A stretch of DNA of 64,000 nucleotides, taken from NCBI RefSeq assembly GCF_900116565.1, contig NZ_FPCJ01000001.1, positions 1,462,464 through 1,526,463 of the forward strand, given 5' to 3'. Below are positions 37,822 through 47,123 of this stretch, in pieces; within the stretch, counting starts at the first letter, position 1; every line of letters begins with the position of its first letter. A program made the position numbers and the translations under genes. Source of the stretch: Thermoflavifilum thermophilum. GTDB taxonomy: Bacteria > Bacteroidota > Bacteroidia > Chitinophagales > Chitinophagaceae. A model generated the notes under the pieces. That model was not told where the DNA came from, did not search any database, and saw only the letters and a program-made list of their open reading frames with translations.

Positions 37822-37929
37822 GCATCAAAGCTACGTGTTTTAATACAGAGCTTTTGTCAGTTCATCATCAAAAACGGGTTTGAGAAGCAAGGGCTTTTCA
37901 GTACTATTGTGCACAGAATCATAAATCCG

Positions 37930-39213
37930 ATGGGTAAAAGCAGGCTTGCTTTCTGGATTCTGATAGCGCTGCTGGCGGGTGCCTGTACCGGTTATGTGTA
38001 TCGGGAATGGTATCCGGATGAAGCGAGTGTGAAAAAGTTTGCACACGATATTTCCATTGTTACCGAAATCTTCCTGCGTCTCATCAAAATGCTGATTGCA
38101 CCGCTGGTGATGAGTACGCTGATTGTGGGCGTAGCAAAGGTGGGCGATATCCGCGCTGTGGGACGCATCGGCATCAAAGCTTTGGTTTGGTTTCTGGCTG
38201 CATCATTTCTCTCGCTATGTCTGGGATTGTTGCTGGTAAATATTTTTCAACCTGGTGTGCATTTGCATTTACCCATGCCCGAAAAAAATGCGGCTGAAAA
38301 CATTACCACTTCTGCTGTTGACTTTCGGAATTTTCTTACCCATGTTTTTCCAGTCAGTATTGGCGATGCAGTTGCTCATAATGAGATTTTACAGATCGTA
38401 GTGTTTTCATTATTTTTTGGGATAGCTGCTGCAGCCATGGGCGAGAAAGCACATCCGGTGGTTCATTTTTTTGAGGTAGTGGCTGGTATTATGCTGAAGA
38501 TGACAGGCTATGTAATTGCACTTGCACCGATTGCTGTATTCACTTCTTTGGCAGCTACGGTGGCTGAAAATGGTACGGATATCATCTGGGTATTTGGCAA
38601 ATTGATCCTGGAATTTTATCTGGGTATTGGTTTGTTATGGATTTTGATACTGCTTGCGGGAGGATGGATCATAAAGAAAAAAATTGTTGAGTTGATAAAA
38701 GCCATTGCAGAACCTGTGATGCTGGCATTTAGCACAGCCAGCAGTGAAGCTGCTTTCCCATTGTTAATGGAACGATTGCAACAAATAGGTTGTCCCAACA
38801 AAATCGTAAGTTTTGTGTTGCCTGTAGGCTATTCTTTTAACTTAGATGGTTCGATGATGTACATGACGTTTGCCACTCTATTCATTGCACAATCTTATGG
38901 TGTATCCTTGAGTATTGAACAACAAATCATCATATTATTGGTTTTGATGGTGATGAGCAAGGGCATTGCAGGTGTGCCGCGTGCAGCACTGGTTGTAGTA
39001 GCAGCTTCCCTCACCATGTTTCATTTGCCGGCAGAAGGTGTTGTTTTGTTGTTGGGCATTGATCAGCTTTTTGATATGGGAAGAACGGCTACCAATGTGT
39101 TAGGCAACGCGGTGGCTACTGGTGTCATTACCCGGTGGGAACAAAGCTTTGCAGATCTGCAGCCGGTAATGCAGGAAAAAATACCTTCTGTGCAGATGCA
39201 GGAATCTAAGTGA
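37930..39213 (+). CDS. Dicarboxylate/amino acid:cation symporter (DAACS family)
   Basis: A 427-residue membrane protein of the GltP/DctA family with eight or more transmembrane helices and the two re-entrant loops. Loop motifs: LAFSTASSEAAFP (the Ser-rich HP1 tip), GYSFNLDGSMMYMTFATLFIAQ (NMDGT-like helix 7) and KGIAGVPRAALVV (HP2). It imports C4-dicarboxylates or glutamate/aspartate with cations. ATG at 37930 is preferred over GTG at 37909. Confidence 0.94.
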   Translation: MGKSRLAFWILIALLAGACTGYVYREWYPDEASVKKFAHDISIVTEIFLRLIKMLIAPLVMSTLIVGVAKVGDIRAVGRIGIKALVWFLAASFLSLCLGLLLVNIFQPGVHLHLPMPEKNAAENITTSAVDFRNFLTHVFPVSIGDAVAHNEILQIVVFSLFFGIAAAAMGEKAHPVVHFFEVVAGIMLKMTGYVIALAPIAVFTSLAATVAENGTDIIWVFGKLILEFYLGIGLLWILILLAGGWIIKKKIVELIKAIAEPVMLAFSTASSEAAFPLLMERLQQIGCPNKIVSFVLPVGYSFNLDGSMMYMTFATLFIAQSYGVSLSIEQQIIILLVLMVMSKGIAGVPRAALVVVAASLTMFHLPAEGVVLLLGIDQLFDMGRTATNVLGNAVATGVITRWEQSFADLQPVMQEKIPSVQMQESK

Positions 39214-39287
39214 GATGTGTGAACACAGGAAAAGCAATGTTTGCATGCCGGGCTTTTTTCAATCGTACCTTGCGAAAGTTTCAAATA

Positions 39288-40316
39288 ATGTTTATGCGTT
39301 CGTATCAATTTGTATGGCTGATGGGCATGTATCTCATGGGCATGGGATGCAGCACGCATCAGCCTTCATTTGCACAGCCTTCACCCCGCATACTGGGTGC
39401 TGATATTTCTTTTTTACCTCAGCTGGAAGATGAAGGTGTGCATTTTCAGGTAGATGGACAAACCGAAGATGCCATCACAATCCTGCATCAGCATGGATTC
39501 AATTTTATCCGCCTTCGCATTTTTGTGCACCCAGAAGCTGATAGCGGTTATTCGCCCGGGAAAGGATATTGTGATTTGTCGCATACCTTGGCCATGGCCC
39601 GCCGCATCAAAGCTGCAGGGATGGGCTTTTTGCTTGATTTTCATTACAGTGATACCTGGGCTGATCCTAGCAAACAATATATTCCTGAGGCATGGAAAAA
39701 TCTGAGTTTGTCTTTGCTTGAAGATTCCTTGTATGCTTATACCAGGATGGTGTTGCTGGCACTGAAAAATCAGGGCACTTTACCCGACATAGTACAAACC
39801 GGCAATGAAATCAATCATGGAATTCTATGGCCTGTCGGAAATATTGAACATACTGATACGCTGGCTGAATTGCTAAAAACAGCCATTGCTGCTGTCAAAT
39901 CAGTGGATCCACACATCCTTGTTATGCTGCATATTGCCGATGGCGGACAAAACGCTGAGTCGTGCTGGTTTCTGGATGCCATGTTGCAAAGACAGGTGTC
40001 GTTTGATTTGATCGGACAGTCCTACTATCCGCAATGGCATGGCACTTTAACCGATTTGCAAAACAATCTTACCGATCTGGCCGGGCGATATTCTCAGCCT
40101 ATCATCGTGGTGGAATATACCTATCATAAAAAGGAAGTGAACGATATTGTTTTTCATTTACCCCATCAAAAAGGCTGGGGCAGCTTTATCTGGGAGCCGC
40201 TCAATACCTGGGAAGCCATATTCGACAGACAAGGCGTGGCCAATGATTCGTTGTTGCATATTTATGATAGCTTATCGGCACAATATCAGATTCCCCGCAA
40301 TGATCCGCTGCAGTGA
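39288..40316 (+). CDS. GH53 arabinogalactan endo-beta-1,4-galactanase
   Basis: A 342-residue lipoprotein (signal ends MGMGCSTHQ). GH53 motifs: GADISFLPQLEDEG at the start of the barrel, FIRLRIFVHP, LLDFHYSDTWADPSKQ, the acid/base Glu in VQTGNEINHGILWP (about 173), and the nucleophile Glu in VVEYTYH (about 276). It cleaves beta-1,4-galactan in pectic arabinogalactan. It is not next to a SusC/D pair, so it acts outside the two glycan loci. ATG at 39288 or 39294 begins the signal peptide. Confidence 0.93.
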   Translation: MFMRSYQFVWLMGMYLMGMGCSTHQPSFAQPSPRILGADISFLPQLEDEGVHFQVDGQTEDAITILHQHGFNFIRLRIFVHPEADSGYSPGKGYCDLSHTLAMARRIKAAGMGFLLDFHYSDTWADPSKQYIPEAWKNLSLSLLEDSLYAYTRMVLLALKNQGTLPDIVQTGNEINHGILWPVGNIEHTDTLAELLKTAIAAVKSVDPHILVMLHIADGGQNAESCWFLDAMLQRQVSFDLIGQSYYPQWHGTLTDLQNNLTDLAGRYSQPIIVVEYTYHKKEVNDIVFHLPHQKGWGSFIWEPLNTWEAIFDRQGVANDSLLHIYDSLSAQYQIPRNDPLQ

Positions 40317-40319
40317 ATT

Positions 40320-40925
40320 TCAGGAATGAATGGGCTGAAACTCGGGGCAGTCAATACGCAAATCAGCTATGTGCAGGATTTTCTGAAGAAGTGCGCAGTA
40401 TGGCTGTTGCTTTTGGGTCGTGTAAAAGCGGCAGTTGCGGCACATGCGCTGAGGGTGAATCAATCCCTGTTGCTGCAAATCATAAATCATGTGTATCAAA
40501 CCATCCAGCATATGTTCCTTCACAGGCTTGCTTAAATGCGCTGCAGCTTGCACAATGGCATTTGCAAACTCGGACACTTTGCTGGCAAGTTTTTTCCCTT
40601 TGGCCGTTAACACAATCTGATAACTGCGCTGATCCTGCTTTTGTGTTTTTTTACTAATCAGCTGTCTGCTTTCCAGCACTCGAACAGATTCGCTGATAGT
40701 GGCCTTGGTCAGATGAAATTCTTCGGCTAGCATCGAAACGGTTGCCATCCGTTGTTCATGAAACAAACAGAAAATTAGAATCTGAATCTGAATGGGACTC
40801 AATCCGCTCTCCTTGCTCACTTCCCATGCCAGTACACGAAAAGCTTCAGCCAGCCGTTCCAGCGCAATGACAATTTTCCCTTCAACAGATTGATTTTGCC
40901 AGTTTACATCAAATGGAGAAGGCAT
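40320..40925 (-). CDS. MarR-type regulator with C-terminal four-cysteine motif
   Basis: A 201-residue regulator. A MarR-like winged HTH spans about residues 15-125: SPIQIQILIFCLFH, VSMLAEEFHLTKATISESVRVLESRQLI, and the wing DQRSYQIVLTAKGKK. The C-terminal 45 residues are an added module with Cys at 162, 165, 177 and 193 (CRNC, YC, DCPEF), suited to bind a metal ion or Fe-S cluster. It lies 108 bases downstream of a protoglobin gene on the same strand, so a gas- or redox-sensing repressor of that gene is plausible; this is inference. Confidence 0.88.
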   Translation of the reverse strand: MPSPFDVNWQNQSVEGKIVIALERLAEAFRVLAWEVSKESGLSPIQIQILIFCLFHEQRMATVSMLAEEFHLTKATISESVRVLESRQLISKKTQKQDQRSYQIVLTAKGKKLASKVSEFANAIVQAAAHLSKPVKEHMLDGLIHMIYDLQQQGLIHPQRMCRNCRFYTTQKQQPYCALLQKILHIADLRIDCPEFQPIHS

Positions 40926-40938
40926 GAAGTGTTTTTGC

Positions 40939-40967
40939 TAAAATTACAATTTTCCGTTTCATGCAAA
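40939..40967 (-). promoter_or_regulatory. Candidate promoter of the MarR-type gene
   Basis: On the minus strand, TTTG (40967-40964) is followed after 17 bases by TAATTTTA (40946-40939), near the Bacteroidetes -33/-7 pattern, 14 bases before the ATG. The inverted repeat AAAATT-GT-AATTTT (40953-40940) overlaps the -7 box and could be an operator, though AT richness weakens this. Confidence 0.45.
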
Positions 40968-41033
40968 TAAAAACAAGCATCGCATTCAATCATATTGCCA
41001 TTCTTTGCGGCTGGAAGGGATTTACAAAGGCTA

Positions 41034-41615
41034 TTAAAATTCACCTTGTTTTACATAGGGGTAAGTCCACAGTACAACGGTAAGTACCACCGCTTTAAAC
41101 CAGGCTTGATGCATCTGCTCTACCAGTTCAGCCGGATGTCCTTTTCTTGCCAGAAAAGCCCGGATGGTTGCTGTGATCGGATAAATGAAAGCCACCATAT
41201 AGCGATAATGAATCAGAGGAGCTGCCTGTGCATGATCCGTCAGATTCTTTTTCGTTGCATGATGCCTTAATCCGATTTCATACTGATAGTTCAGCCAATC
41301 CTGATCGAATGGTTTCTCGCACAAATCATGGATCCATTGTCCGAATCGTTTGCGCACTGCCTGCAGATAGGATGAATCTACCTTGCCATCTTTCGCAAAA
41401 TAAGCCAGCAGATGCGGATGCTGACCCACAAAACCATACCAGAGGTCCAGGATTTCATTAACCTGATCATGCAAGATTTCCCCTGCTTTGCGCAGGTATT
41501 CAGCATCTTTTTCGGTGAACATCACGGTTTGTTTCAGCAGTTCAAAATCGTGCATGGAAAACGGAGCCTCCGGTACTTGCCCGTAAGTGTAACCGGGAAT
41601 GAATGTGTTAGCCAT
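41034..41615 (-). CDS. Protoglobin family heme protein
   Basis: A 193-residue protein matching the length and layout of archaeal/bacterial protoglobins. Features: N-terminal GYTYGQVPEAPFSMHDFELLKQTVMFTEKD, the E-helix region LLAYFAKDGKVDSSYLQAV, the proximal-histidine region YQYEIGLRHHATKKN (His118/119), and IHYRYMVAFIYPITATIRAFL. Protoglobins bind O2, CO and NO. The gene has its own strong promoter and a palindrome at the start site, and it precedes the Cys-rich MarR gene. Confidence 0.9.
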   Translation of the reverse strand: MANTFIPGYTYGQVPEAPFSMHDFELLKQTVMFTEKDAEYLRKAGEILHDQVNEILDLWYGFVGQHPHLLAYFAKDGKVDSSYLQAVRKRFGQWIHDLCEKPFDQDWLNYQYEIGLRHHATKKNLTDHAQAAPLIHYRYMVAFIYPITATIRAFLARKGHPAELVEQMHQAWFKAVVLTVVLWTYPYVKQGEF

Positions 41616-41645
41616 AGTGGGTGTTTTTTTTTAAGTGAAAAATTA

Positions 41646-41689
41646 GTTAGTATTCCTAACAAAATTAATTTTTTTCTCATTTCTCCAAA
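41646..41689 (-). promoter_or_regulatory. Protoglobin promoter with operator-like inverted repeat
   Basis: On the minus strand TTTG (41689-41686), an 18-base spacer and TAATTTTG (41667-41660) match the Bacteroidetes -33/-7 consensus exactly. The inverted repeat GTTAG-N5-CTAAC (41660-41646) starts at the last base of the -7 box and covers the expected transcription start, the usual place for a repressor operator. The protoglobin ATG is at 41615. Confidence 0.65.
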
Positions 41690-41708
41690 TTTTATTTTTT
41701 TGCTGCGG

Positions 41709-41726
41709 ATTTTACCGAGGTAAAAT
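41709..41726. promoter_or_regulatory. 18-bp palindrome between protoglobin and sigma genes
   Basis: ATTTTACC-GA-GGTAAAAT is a perfect 8-bp inverted repeat with a two-base spacer, followed on the plus strand by a T-run. It lies about 20 bases upstream of the protoglobin -33 box and 50 bases before the sigma start codon. It could be an activator or repressor site for either gene. Confidence 0.5.
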
Positions 41727-41775
41727 TTTTTTAAGTGAAAGCAACTTGTTAACTTAGGAAACGATACCCACTACC

Positions 41776-42360
41776 ATGCACGAAGATGTGGATGCATATT
41801 ATCGTTACCTGTGGCATCAGATAGCGGCGCTGGATGATCAGCAGGCCTACCGGAAATTATTTGATGCGTTGGCAGGCCCTCTGATCCGTTGGTCGCAGGT
41901 GTATGTGAAACAATATGAAGTGGCGGAAGAAATTGTATCAGATGTTTTCATGTGGATGTGGCAGCAGCGTTCCCGTTTGGGAAGCATTCGTCAGGTAAGG
42001 TTGTATTTGTATCAGGCCGTGAAGAACAGAAGTTTGAATTACTTGCGCACCGTACATGGCCGTACGGAATTTGAGGATATTACATCGTTTGAAGGGACGG
42101 TCATTCCTGCCATCCAGTTTGTGGCCGATGATCCCGAGCAGATTTTGTTAAACAATGAATTGCGCAGGCACATGGAAAAAGCTATTGCCAGCTTGCCTGC
42201 CCGATGTCGTTTGATTTTCAGGCTTGTGAAAGACGATGGCATGCACTACAAAGAAGTTGCAGAATTGCTGCAAATCTCCGTTAAAACAGTTGAAACCCAA
42301 ATGGGCATTGCTTTTCGCAGGCTTGCCGAAGCCATTCAACCCGTTGTATCTCCCCGGTAA
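41776..42360 (+). CDS. ECF sigma factor of a FecR/SusC signalling system
   Basis: A 194-residue ECF sigma of the Bacteroidetes FecI-like group. Region 2: KLFDALAGPLIRWSQVYVKQ, VAEEIVSDVFMWMW, IRQVRLYLYQAVKNRSLNYLR. Region 4: LPARCRLIFRLVKDDGMHYKEVAELLQISVKTVETQ, where the VKTVE recognition helix is typical. It is followed 77 bases later by the FecR anti-sigma gene and then by an STN-bearing SusC, a complete trans-envelope switch. Confidence 0.95.
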   Translation: MHEDVDAYYRYLWHQIAALDDQQAYRKLFDALAGPLIRWSQVYVKQYEVAEEIVSDVFMWMWQQRSRLGSIRQVRLYLYQAVKNRSLNYLRTVHGRTEFEDITSFEGTVIPAIQFVADDPEQILLNNELRRHMEKAIASLPARCRLIFRLVKDDGMHYKEVAELLQISVKTVETQMGIAFRRLAEAIQPVVSPR

Positions 42361-42437
42361 AAAATTTTTTATTCCTCTTTCAGGGTAGAGGGTGCTTTTC
42401 TGTGCCATAAAAATAAACCTACACCCAATCTGCACAC

Positions 42438-43634
42438 ATGGAAGCACAGGATCGGATATGGGAGCTGATGGCCAGGAAAGTGAGTGGAGAAGCTGCGCCT
42501 GAAGAGCTGGAAGAGCTGGATGAATGGATGAAAAATCATCCCGAAGCCCATTATGTGTTGGAAACCCTGATGCAGGCCTGGCATCCCACGCCTGAGAGTA
42601 ATGAACGGGTGAAAAGCGGAGAATTTTTTGCCTGGCATGTGCAGCGGATGGTAGAGATGGGACAGCTCGATGCTGCTGATTTTTCTTTGGTTGATGCCGG
42701 TCGGGAAATTTATCCGTGGGAAATTGAAGAAGCGGGGCGCAGGTTACGCAGGCGCAAACTGTTGATGATGGCCGGTGGTTTGGGTATGGCTTTGTTGCTG
42801 ATTGTACTGGTGTGGTGGATATGGTTGCCCGAACCGGTTCACAGGCAGGAGCCGCAGCTCAATGAAGTGGCTGTCGCTCATGCTCGTCCCAAGCTCGATA
42901 CCGTAGTGGCTGCCAAAGGGGCGCGGCTGCAAGTGCTTTTGCCCGATGGATCGAAAGTGTGGTTGAATGCAGGCAGTGAGCTGGTATATGCACACGACTT
43001 TTTGCAGAAAGCCAACCGGGAGGTCCATCTGCGCGGCGAAGCCTACTTTGATGTGGTGCATCAGGATCATCATCCGTTTATCATTCACACTTCAGCTATC
43101 AACATCCGGGTATTAGGCACTGTGTTCGATGTGCGCGCCTATCCAGATGATGAAGCCACGGTAGCGGTATTGCTGAAAGGCGCCATTGAAGTAACCTTTC
43201 CCGGTCAGCCCGAACGCAGGGTGATTCTCCATCCCAGGGAAAAAATCGTGGTTCCCAACGGTGTGGGCACAAACATTCAGCTGGATACCCTGGCAGCAGC
43301 CGCCCATTCCGGATACAGTGTTTTGCCTGTGCACCCCATGCCACACGATACCATGATTGCGGAAGTATCGTGGGTACACAATGCCCTGGCCTTTCAGCAG
43401 GAATCATTTGAGGAACTGGCCCGGCAAATGGAGCGATGGTACAATGTGCAGATTCGATTTGTGGACGATGCTCCCCGGCATTATCAGTTTACGGGGATCT
43501 TCACCTCAGAATCGCTGGCCGAAGCCCTCCGGGCATTGCAGCTGGCTTCACCGCATCAGCCCTTTGCCTATCGCATCGAAAATCAAGAAGTGTACATTGG
43601 TACAGATGCAGCTCATCTCATGGTTTCACCTTAA
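42438..43634 (+). CDS. FecR family anti-sigma regulator
   Basis: A 398-residue single-pass protein. The cytoplasmic N-terminus (EDRIWELMARKVSGEAAPEELEELDEWMKNHPE) resembles the anti-sigma domain. A transmembrane helix lies about 112-131 (LLMMAGGLGMALLLIVLVWWIW). The periplasmic FecR domain (VLLPDGSKVWLNAGSELVYAHDF, REVHLRGEAYFDV, FIIHTSAINIRVLGTVFDVRAYPDD) is followed by a DUF4974 C-terminal domain (FEELARQMERWYNVQIRF). It contacts the SusC STN domain and releases the sigma factor. Confidence 0.95.
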   Translation: MEAQDRIWELMARKVSGEAAPEELEELDEWMKNHPEAHYVLETLMQAWHPTPESNERVKSGEFFAWHVQRMVEMGQLDAADFSLVDAGREIYPWEIEEAGRRLRRRKLLMMAGGLGMALLLIVLVWWIWLPEPVHRQEPQLNEVAVAHARPKLDTVVAAKGARLQVLLPDGSKVWLNAGSELVYAHDFLQKANREVHLRGEAYFDVVHQDHHPFIIHTSAINIRVLGTVFDVRAYPDDEATVAVLLKGAIEVTFPGQPERRVILHPREKIVVPNGVGTNIQLDTLAAAAHSGYSVLPVHPMPHDTMIAEVSWVHNALAFQQESFEELARQMERWYNVQIRFVDDAPRHYQFTGIFTSESLAEALRALQLASPHQPFAYRIENQEVYIGTDAAHLMVSP

Positions 43635-43772
43635 AACCCACGCTTATGACAGAATTCAACACTTCATAAACCTACCAAAAAACGAAGGGAAATGATGGCG
43701 CATTTCCCTTCTGAACGGATGCAACCCCTTCGGCCCATACAACCGGAAGGATTTTTATTACACCCAAAACGC

Positions 43773-46700
43773 ATGAAAATTATGAAAAATCACACATATG
43801 CGATCAGCTTTTTCTCAGGAAGCAAGTATAAAGTTTTGTTATGTATGAAATGGACAACGCTTCTCCTGCTGGCCGGCTTTGTTCAGGCTTATGCAAAAGC
43901 CTTTTCTCAGGAATCAAGGCTTAGTTTGCATCTGCAGGATGTGAAGCTTGAACGGGCTTTAAACATGATTCAGCACCGAACCGGTTACCGGTTTCTGTAC
44001 AACACGGCAGAAGTGCCTGTGGATGCCCGTATCAACATTTCTGCCGACGACAGTCCCGTAGAACAAATTCTGGATTCATTGCTCAGCACTTTGCATTTAA
44101 GTTATCAGGTTTTAAATAACAAACTTGTGGTCATTGCACCGCATGCAGAGCAGCTTCAGCCCATAGAAGTGCATGGCCGGGTTACCGATTCGCTGGGACG
44201 TCCGTTGATTGGTGTAACCGTGCAGGTAAAAGGCTCTGCAGCGGGAACCGTAACCAATGATCAGGGTGAGTTTCAGATCGAAGTACCCGACGATGCCGTA
44301 CTGGTGATTTCCTATGTAGGATATCAAACCCTTGAAATTCCTGTGGGTGGGCGTTCATCGCTGGTGGTTGTGCTTCACCCATCCGTATCCCAGCTGAATG
44401 AAGTGGTGGTTGTGGGGTATGGCACCCAAAAGAAAATTGATGTAACCGGGGCCGTGGCCCAGATTAAAGGAGATGATATTGCCAAACAATCATCCGTAAA
44501 TGCCATCAGCAGCCTGCAGGGCAAGGTGGCAGGCGTACAAATCACCAATTCAGGCCAGCCTGGTGCATCCCCCGAAATCCGCATCCGTGGCCTGGGTACC
44601 GTCTATGGCGATCCGAATCCCCTGTATGTAGTGGATGGCGTTTGGTATAGCGATATCAGTTTCCTGAATCCGGCCGATATTGAAAGCATCAGCATCCTGA
44701 AAGATGCTTCTGCCGAATCCATCTACGGCATCCGGGCTGCCAATGGCGTGGTGCTCATCACCACCAAAAAAGGTGTTTCCGGAAAAATGAATGTGAGCTA
44801 TAACGGATATACCGGTTGGCAAAGCGTAACGCATCCATTGAAAATGGCCGATGCTCATGAGTATGCCATCTTAATTAATGAACTATATCAAATCAACGGA
44901 GGCAATCCCATTTATGACCCCAATCAGTTTGGGAAAGGCACGGATTGGTATCATCAGATTTTGCGCAATGCACTCATCACCAATCATGAAATTTCCGTGA
45001 ATGGGGGTACGGAAAAAACCGCATATCGTTTTTCACTTGGATATCTGGATCAACAAGGCTTGGTAGAAAAAAATGATTACAAGCGCTATACTACTTTGGT
45101 GAAAAATGATTTTCATCCACTCAATCCGCTTCATATCGGATATACCATTACCGGTGCTTATAGTTTTTCTCATGACTATCCGCCCGGCATTTTTCATGAA
45201 CTTTATTCTGCAGCACCTGTGGTGCCGGTGTATTACGCCGATGGCTCATACGGAGATCCCACAGATTACAATGTAGCCGATGGTTCCAACTTCAATCCGC
45301 AGGCTACGCTCGACTTTTTCCATCAGCAGTCGCGCATTTACAGGCTTTCCGGAAATGTATTTGCAGAATTGAGCCTGGGAAAGCATCTCAGTTTCCGCAC
45401 CAGCTGGGGCGGTGAGTTTGCCCAACAAGAGGTCCGCAATTACGTGCCGGTGTATAAAGCCACACTGAAACAACAAAACAGCACCAGCAAGCTTTCTCTT
45501 ACGCGTGATGAAACCCGTAACTGGATTGTAGAAAACACGTTGACCTATCAGAATCAGTTTGGACCGCATCAGATCACGGTTTTAGCGGGTCAGTCGGCTC
45601 AGCGGTATAAGTTTTATGAATTGACGGCGAGTGCTGAAAATGTACCGGACAATTCCGAAGGCGATTTGTACCTTTCCCTGGGCGATCAGAATACCCGGTT
45701 TGCCAGCGACAGAGGGGATCTTTCCACGGTAGCTTCTTATTTTGGTCGGGTCAATTATGCTTTTAAGAATCGGTATTTGCTGAATGCTTCTTTACGGGCC
45801 GATGGCTCTTCCAAGTTTACCGGATCCAACCGCTGGGGCTATTTTCCTTCAGTGGGAGCTGGCTGGGTGATCAGCGAAGAAGCCTTCATGAAGCAGCAAC
45901 ACGCTTTCAGTTACCTGAAACTGCGGGGTAGCTGGGGTAAAATTGGCAATGCCTCGGTGCCATCGAATATTTCCGTGCTGACGGTTACCCAGATTCCGCA
46001 GTTTACGGCCGTATTTGGCAATCCGGAGGCCTATTATACCGGCGCCAGCATCACCACCATTGTGCCACCTACCACCTACTGGGAACGTGGTGTGGGAACC
46101 GATATCGGCCTGGAAGCCACTACCCTGCACGACCGGCTGAATATTGAAATCGACTGGTATAACAAAAAAACAGAAAAAGCCATCTTCGATATTCCCATCC
46201 TGGGCTCATTGGGCACTACCTCGGGTACCATTATCGGCAACCAGGCCGATTTCCAGAACCGAGGTATTGAGTTTACCTTAACCTGGGCCGATCAGATCGG
46301 ATCGAAATGGCATTATTCCATCAGCGCCAATTTGAGCAACAACAACAATAAGGTGTTATCTGTAACCACCGGCGCCAACCCCATTTATCAGGCCGTGGGT
46401 ACCACGGGTTCCAACAATTTCAACACCCGTACCGTTGTTGGTCAACCCATTGGAGAATTTTTTGGAAGAAAGGTGATTGGTGTTTTCCAGAGCCAGGACG
46501 ATATCAACAATTATGTGGGCAAATCAGGCGCCCCCATTCAACCTACAGCCAAGCCGGGTGATTTCAAATTTGCCGATATCAATGGCGATGGCGTGATTGA
46601 CGATCGGGATCGGGTGGTGCTGGGCAATCCCAATCCGAAATATTTGTATGGCATCAACACGACCTGGACGTATCAGCAGTTTGATCTCACGCTCGATTTT

Positions 46701-47117
46701 CAGGGTGTAGCCGGTGTGGACATTTACAATGCCAATCTGGGCTTTCGTTACGGAGGAGAAAATTTCACGCAAGATTTCTTTGATCATCGCTGGCATGGCG
46801 CGGGTACGTCGAACACCTATCCCTCGGCCAATATCGGCGGCGGACAAAACTATATTGCCAATTCATTTTATGTACAAAACGGCAGTTATTTCCGGGTCAG
46901 AAATATCCAGTTAGGTTATACTTTGCCCGATCGCCTCACGCAACGCTGGCAGATCAGCCGCTTACGCATTTATGTCAATGCGCAAAATGCCCTGAATTTC
47001 TTTTCCTACAAAGGATTTTCACCTGAAATCGGTGGGCCTCCCACCCGGGCCGGTGTGGACGTGAATGTCTATCCCATGTATGCGACTTACAATGCCGGTA
47101 TTAACCTCACATTCTAA
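43773..47117 (+). CDS. SusC-like TonB-dependent transporter with STN domain
   Basis: A 1114-residue SusC with a signal region, then an STN domain (about 50-105; LSLHLQDVKLERALNMIQHRTGYRFLYN) that signals to FecR. A CarboxypepD_reg domain (VHGRVTDSLGRPLIGVTVQVKG), TonB-box region NEVVVVGYGTQKKIDVTGAV, plug and beta-barrel ending GINLTF follow. The start at 43773 (MKIMKNH) or 43782 is preferred over an upstream frame to 43692. The SusD partner begins seven bases after its stop. Confidence 0.95.
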   Translation: MKIMKNHTYAISFFSGSKYKVLLCMKWTTLLLLAGFVQAYAKAFSQESRLSLHLQDVKLERALNMIQHRTGYRFLYNTAEVPVDARINISADDSPVEQILDSLLSTLHLSYQVLNNKLVVIAPHAEQLQPIEVHGRVTDSLGRPLIGVTVQVKGSAAGTVTNDQGEFQIEVPDDAVLVISYVGYQTLEIPVGGRSSLVVVLHPSVSQLNEVVVVGYGTQKKIDVTGAVAQIKGDDIAKQSSVNAISSLQGKVAGVQITNSGQPGASPEIRIRGLGTVYGDPNPLYVVDGVWYSDISFLNPADIESISILKDASAESIYGIRAANGVVLITTKKGVSGKMNVSYNGYTGWQSVTHPLKMADAHEYAILINELYQINGGNPIYDPNQFGKGTDWYHQILRNALITNHEISVNGGTEKTAYRFSLGYLDQQGLVEKNDYKRYTTLVKNDFHPLNPLHIGYTITGAYSFSHDYPPGIFHELYSAAPVVPVYYADGSYGDPTDYNVADGSNFNPQATLDFFHQQSRIYRLSGNVFAELSLGKHLSFRTSWGGEFAQQEVRNYVPVYKATLKQQNSTSKLSLTRDETRNWIVENTLTYQNQFGPHQITVLAGQSAQRYKFYELTASAENVPDNSEGDLYLSLGDQNTRFASDRGDLSTVASYFGRVNYAFKNRYLLNASLRADGSSKFTGSNRWGYFPSVGAGWVISEEAFMKQQHAFSYLKLRGSWGKIGNASVPSNISVLTVTQIPQFTAVFGNPEAYYTGASITTIVPPTTYWERGVGTDIGLEATTLHDRLNIEIDWYNKKTEKAIFDIPILGSLGTTSGTIIGNQADFQNRGIEFTLTWADQIGSKWHYSISANLSNNNNKVLSVTTGANPIYQAVGTTGSNNFNTRTVVGQPIGEFFGRKVIGVFQSQDDINNYVGKSGAPIQPTAKPGDFKFADINGDGVIDDRDRVVLGNPNPKYLYGINTTWTYQQFDLTLDFQGVAGVDIYNANLGFRYGGENFTQDFFDHRWHGAGTSNTYPSANIGGGQNYIANSFYVQNGSYFRVRNIQLGYTLPDRLTQRWQISRLRIYVNAQNALNFFSYKGFSPEIGGPPTRAGVDVNVYPMYATYNAGINLTF

Positions 47118-47123
47118 AACGAA

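Noticed and set aside
40313..40657. Plus-strand frame antisense to the MarR-type gene
   Set aside because: Its Cys-rich look is an antisense image of the four-cysteine region; the minus-strand gene has a clear winged helix.
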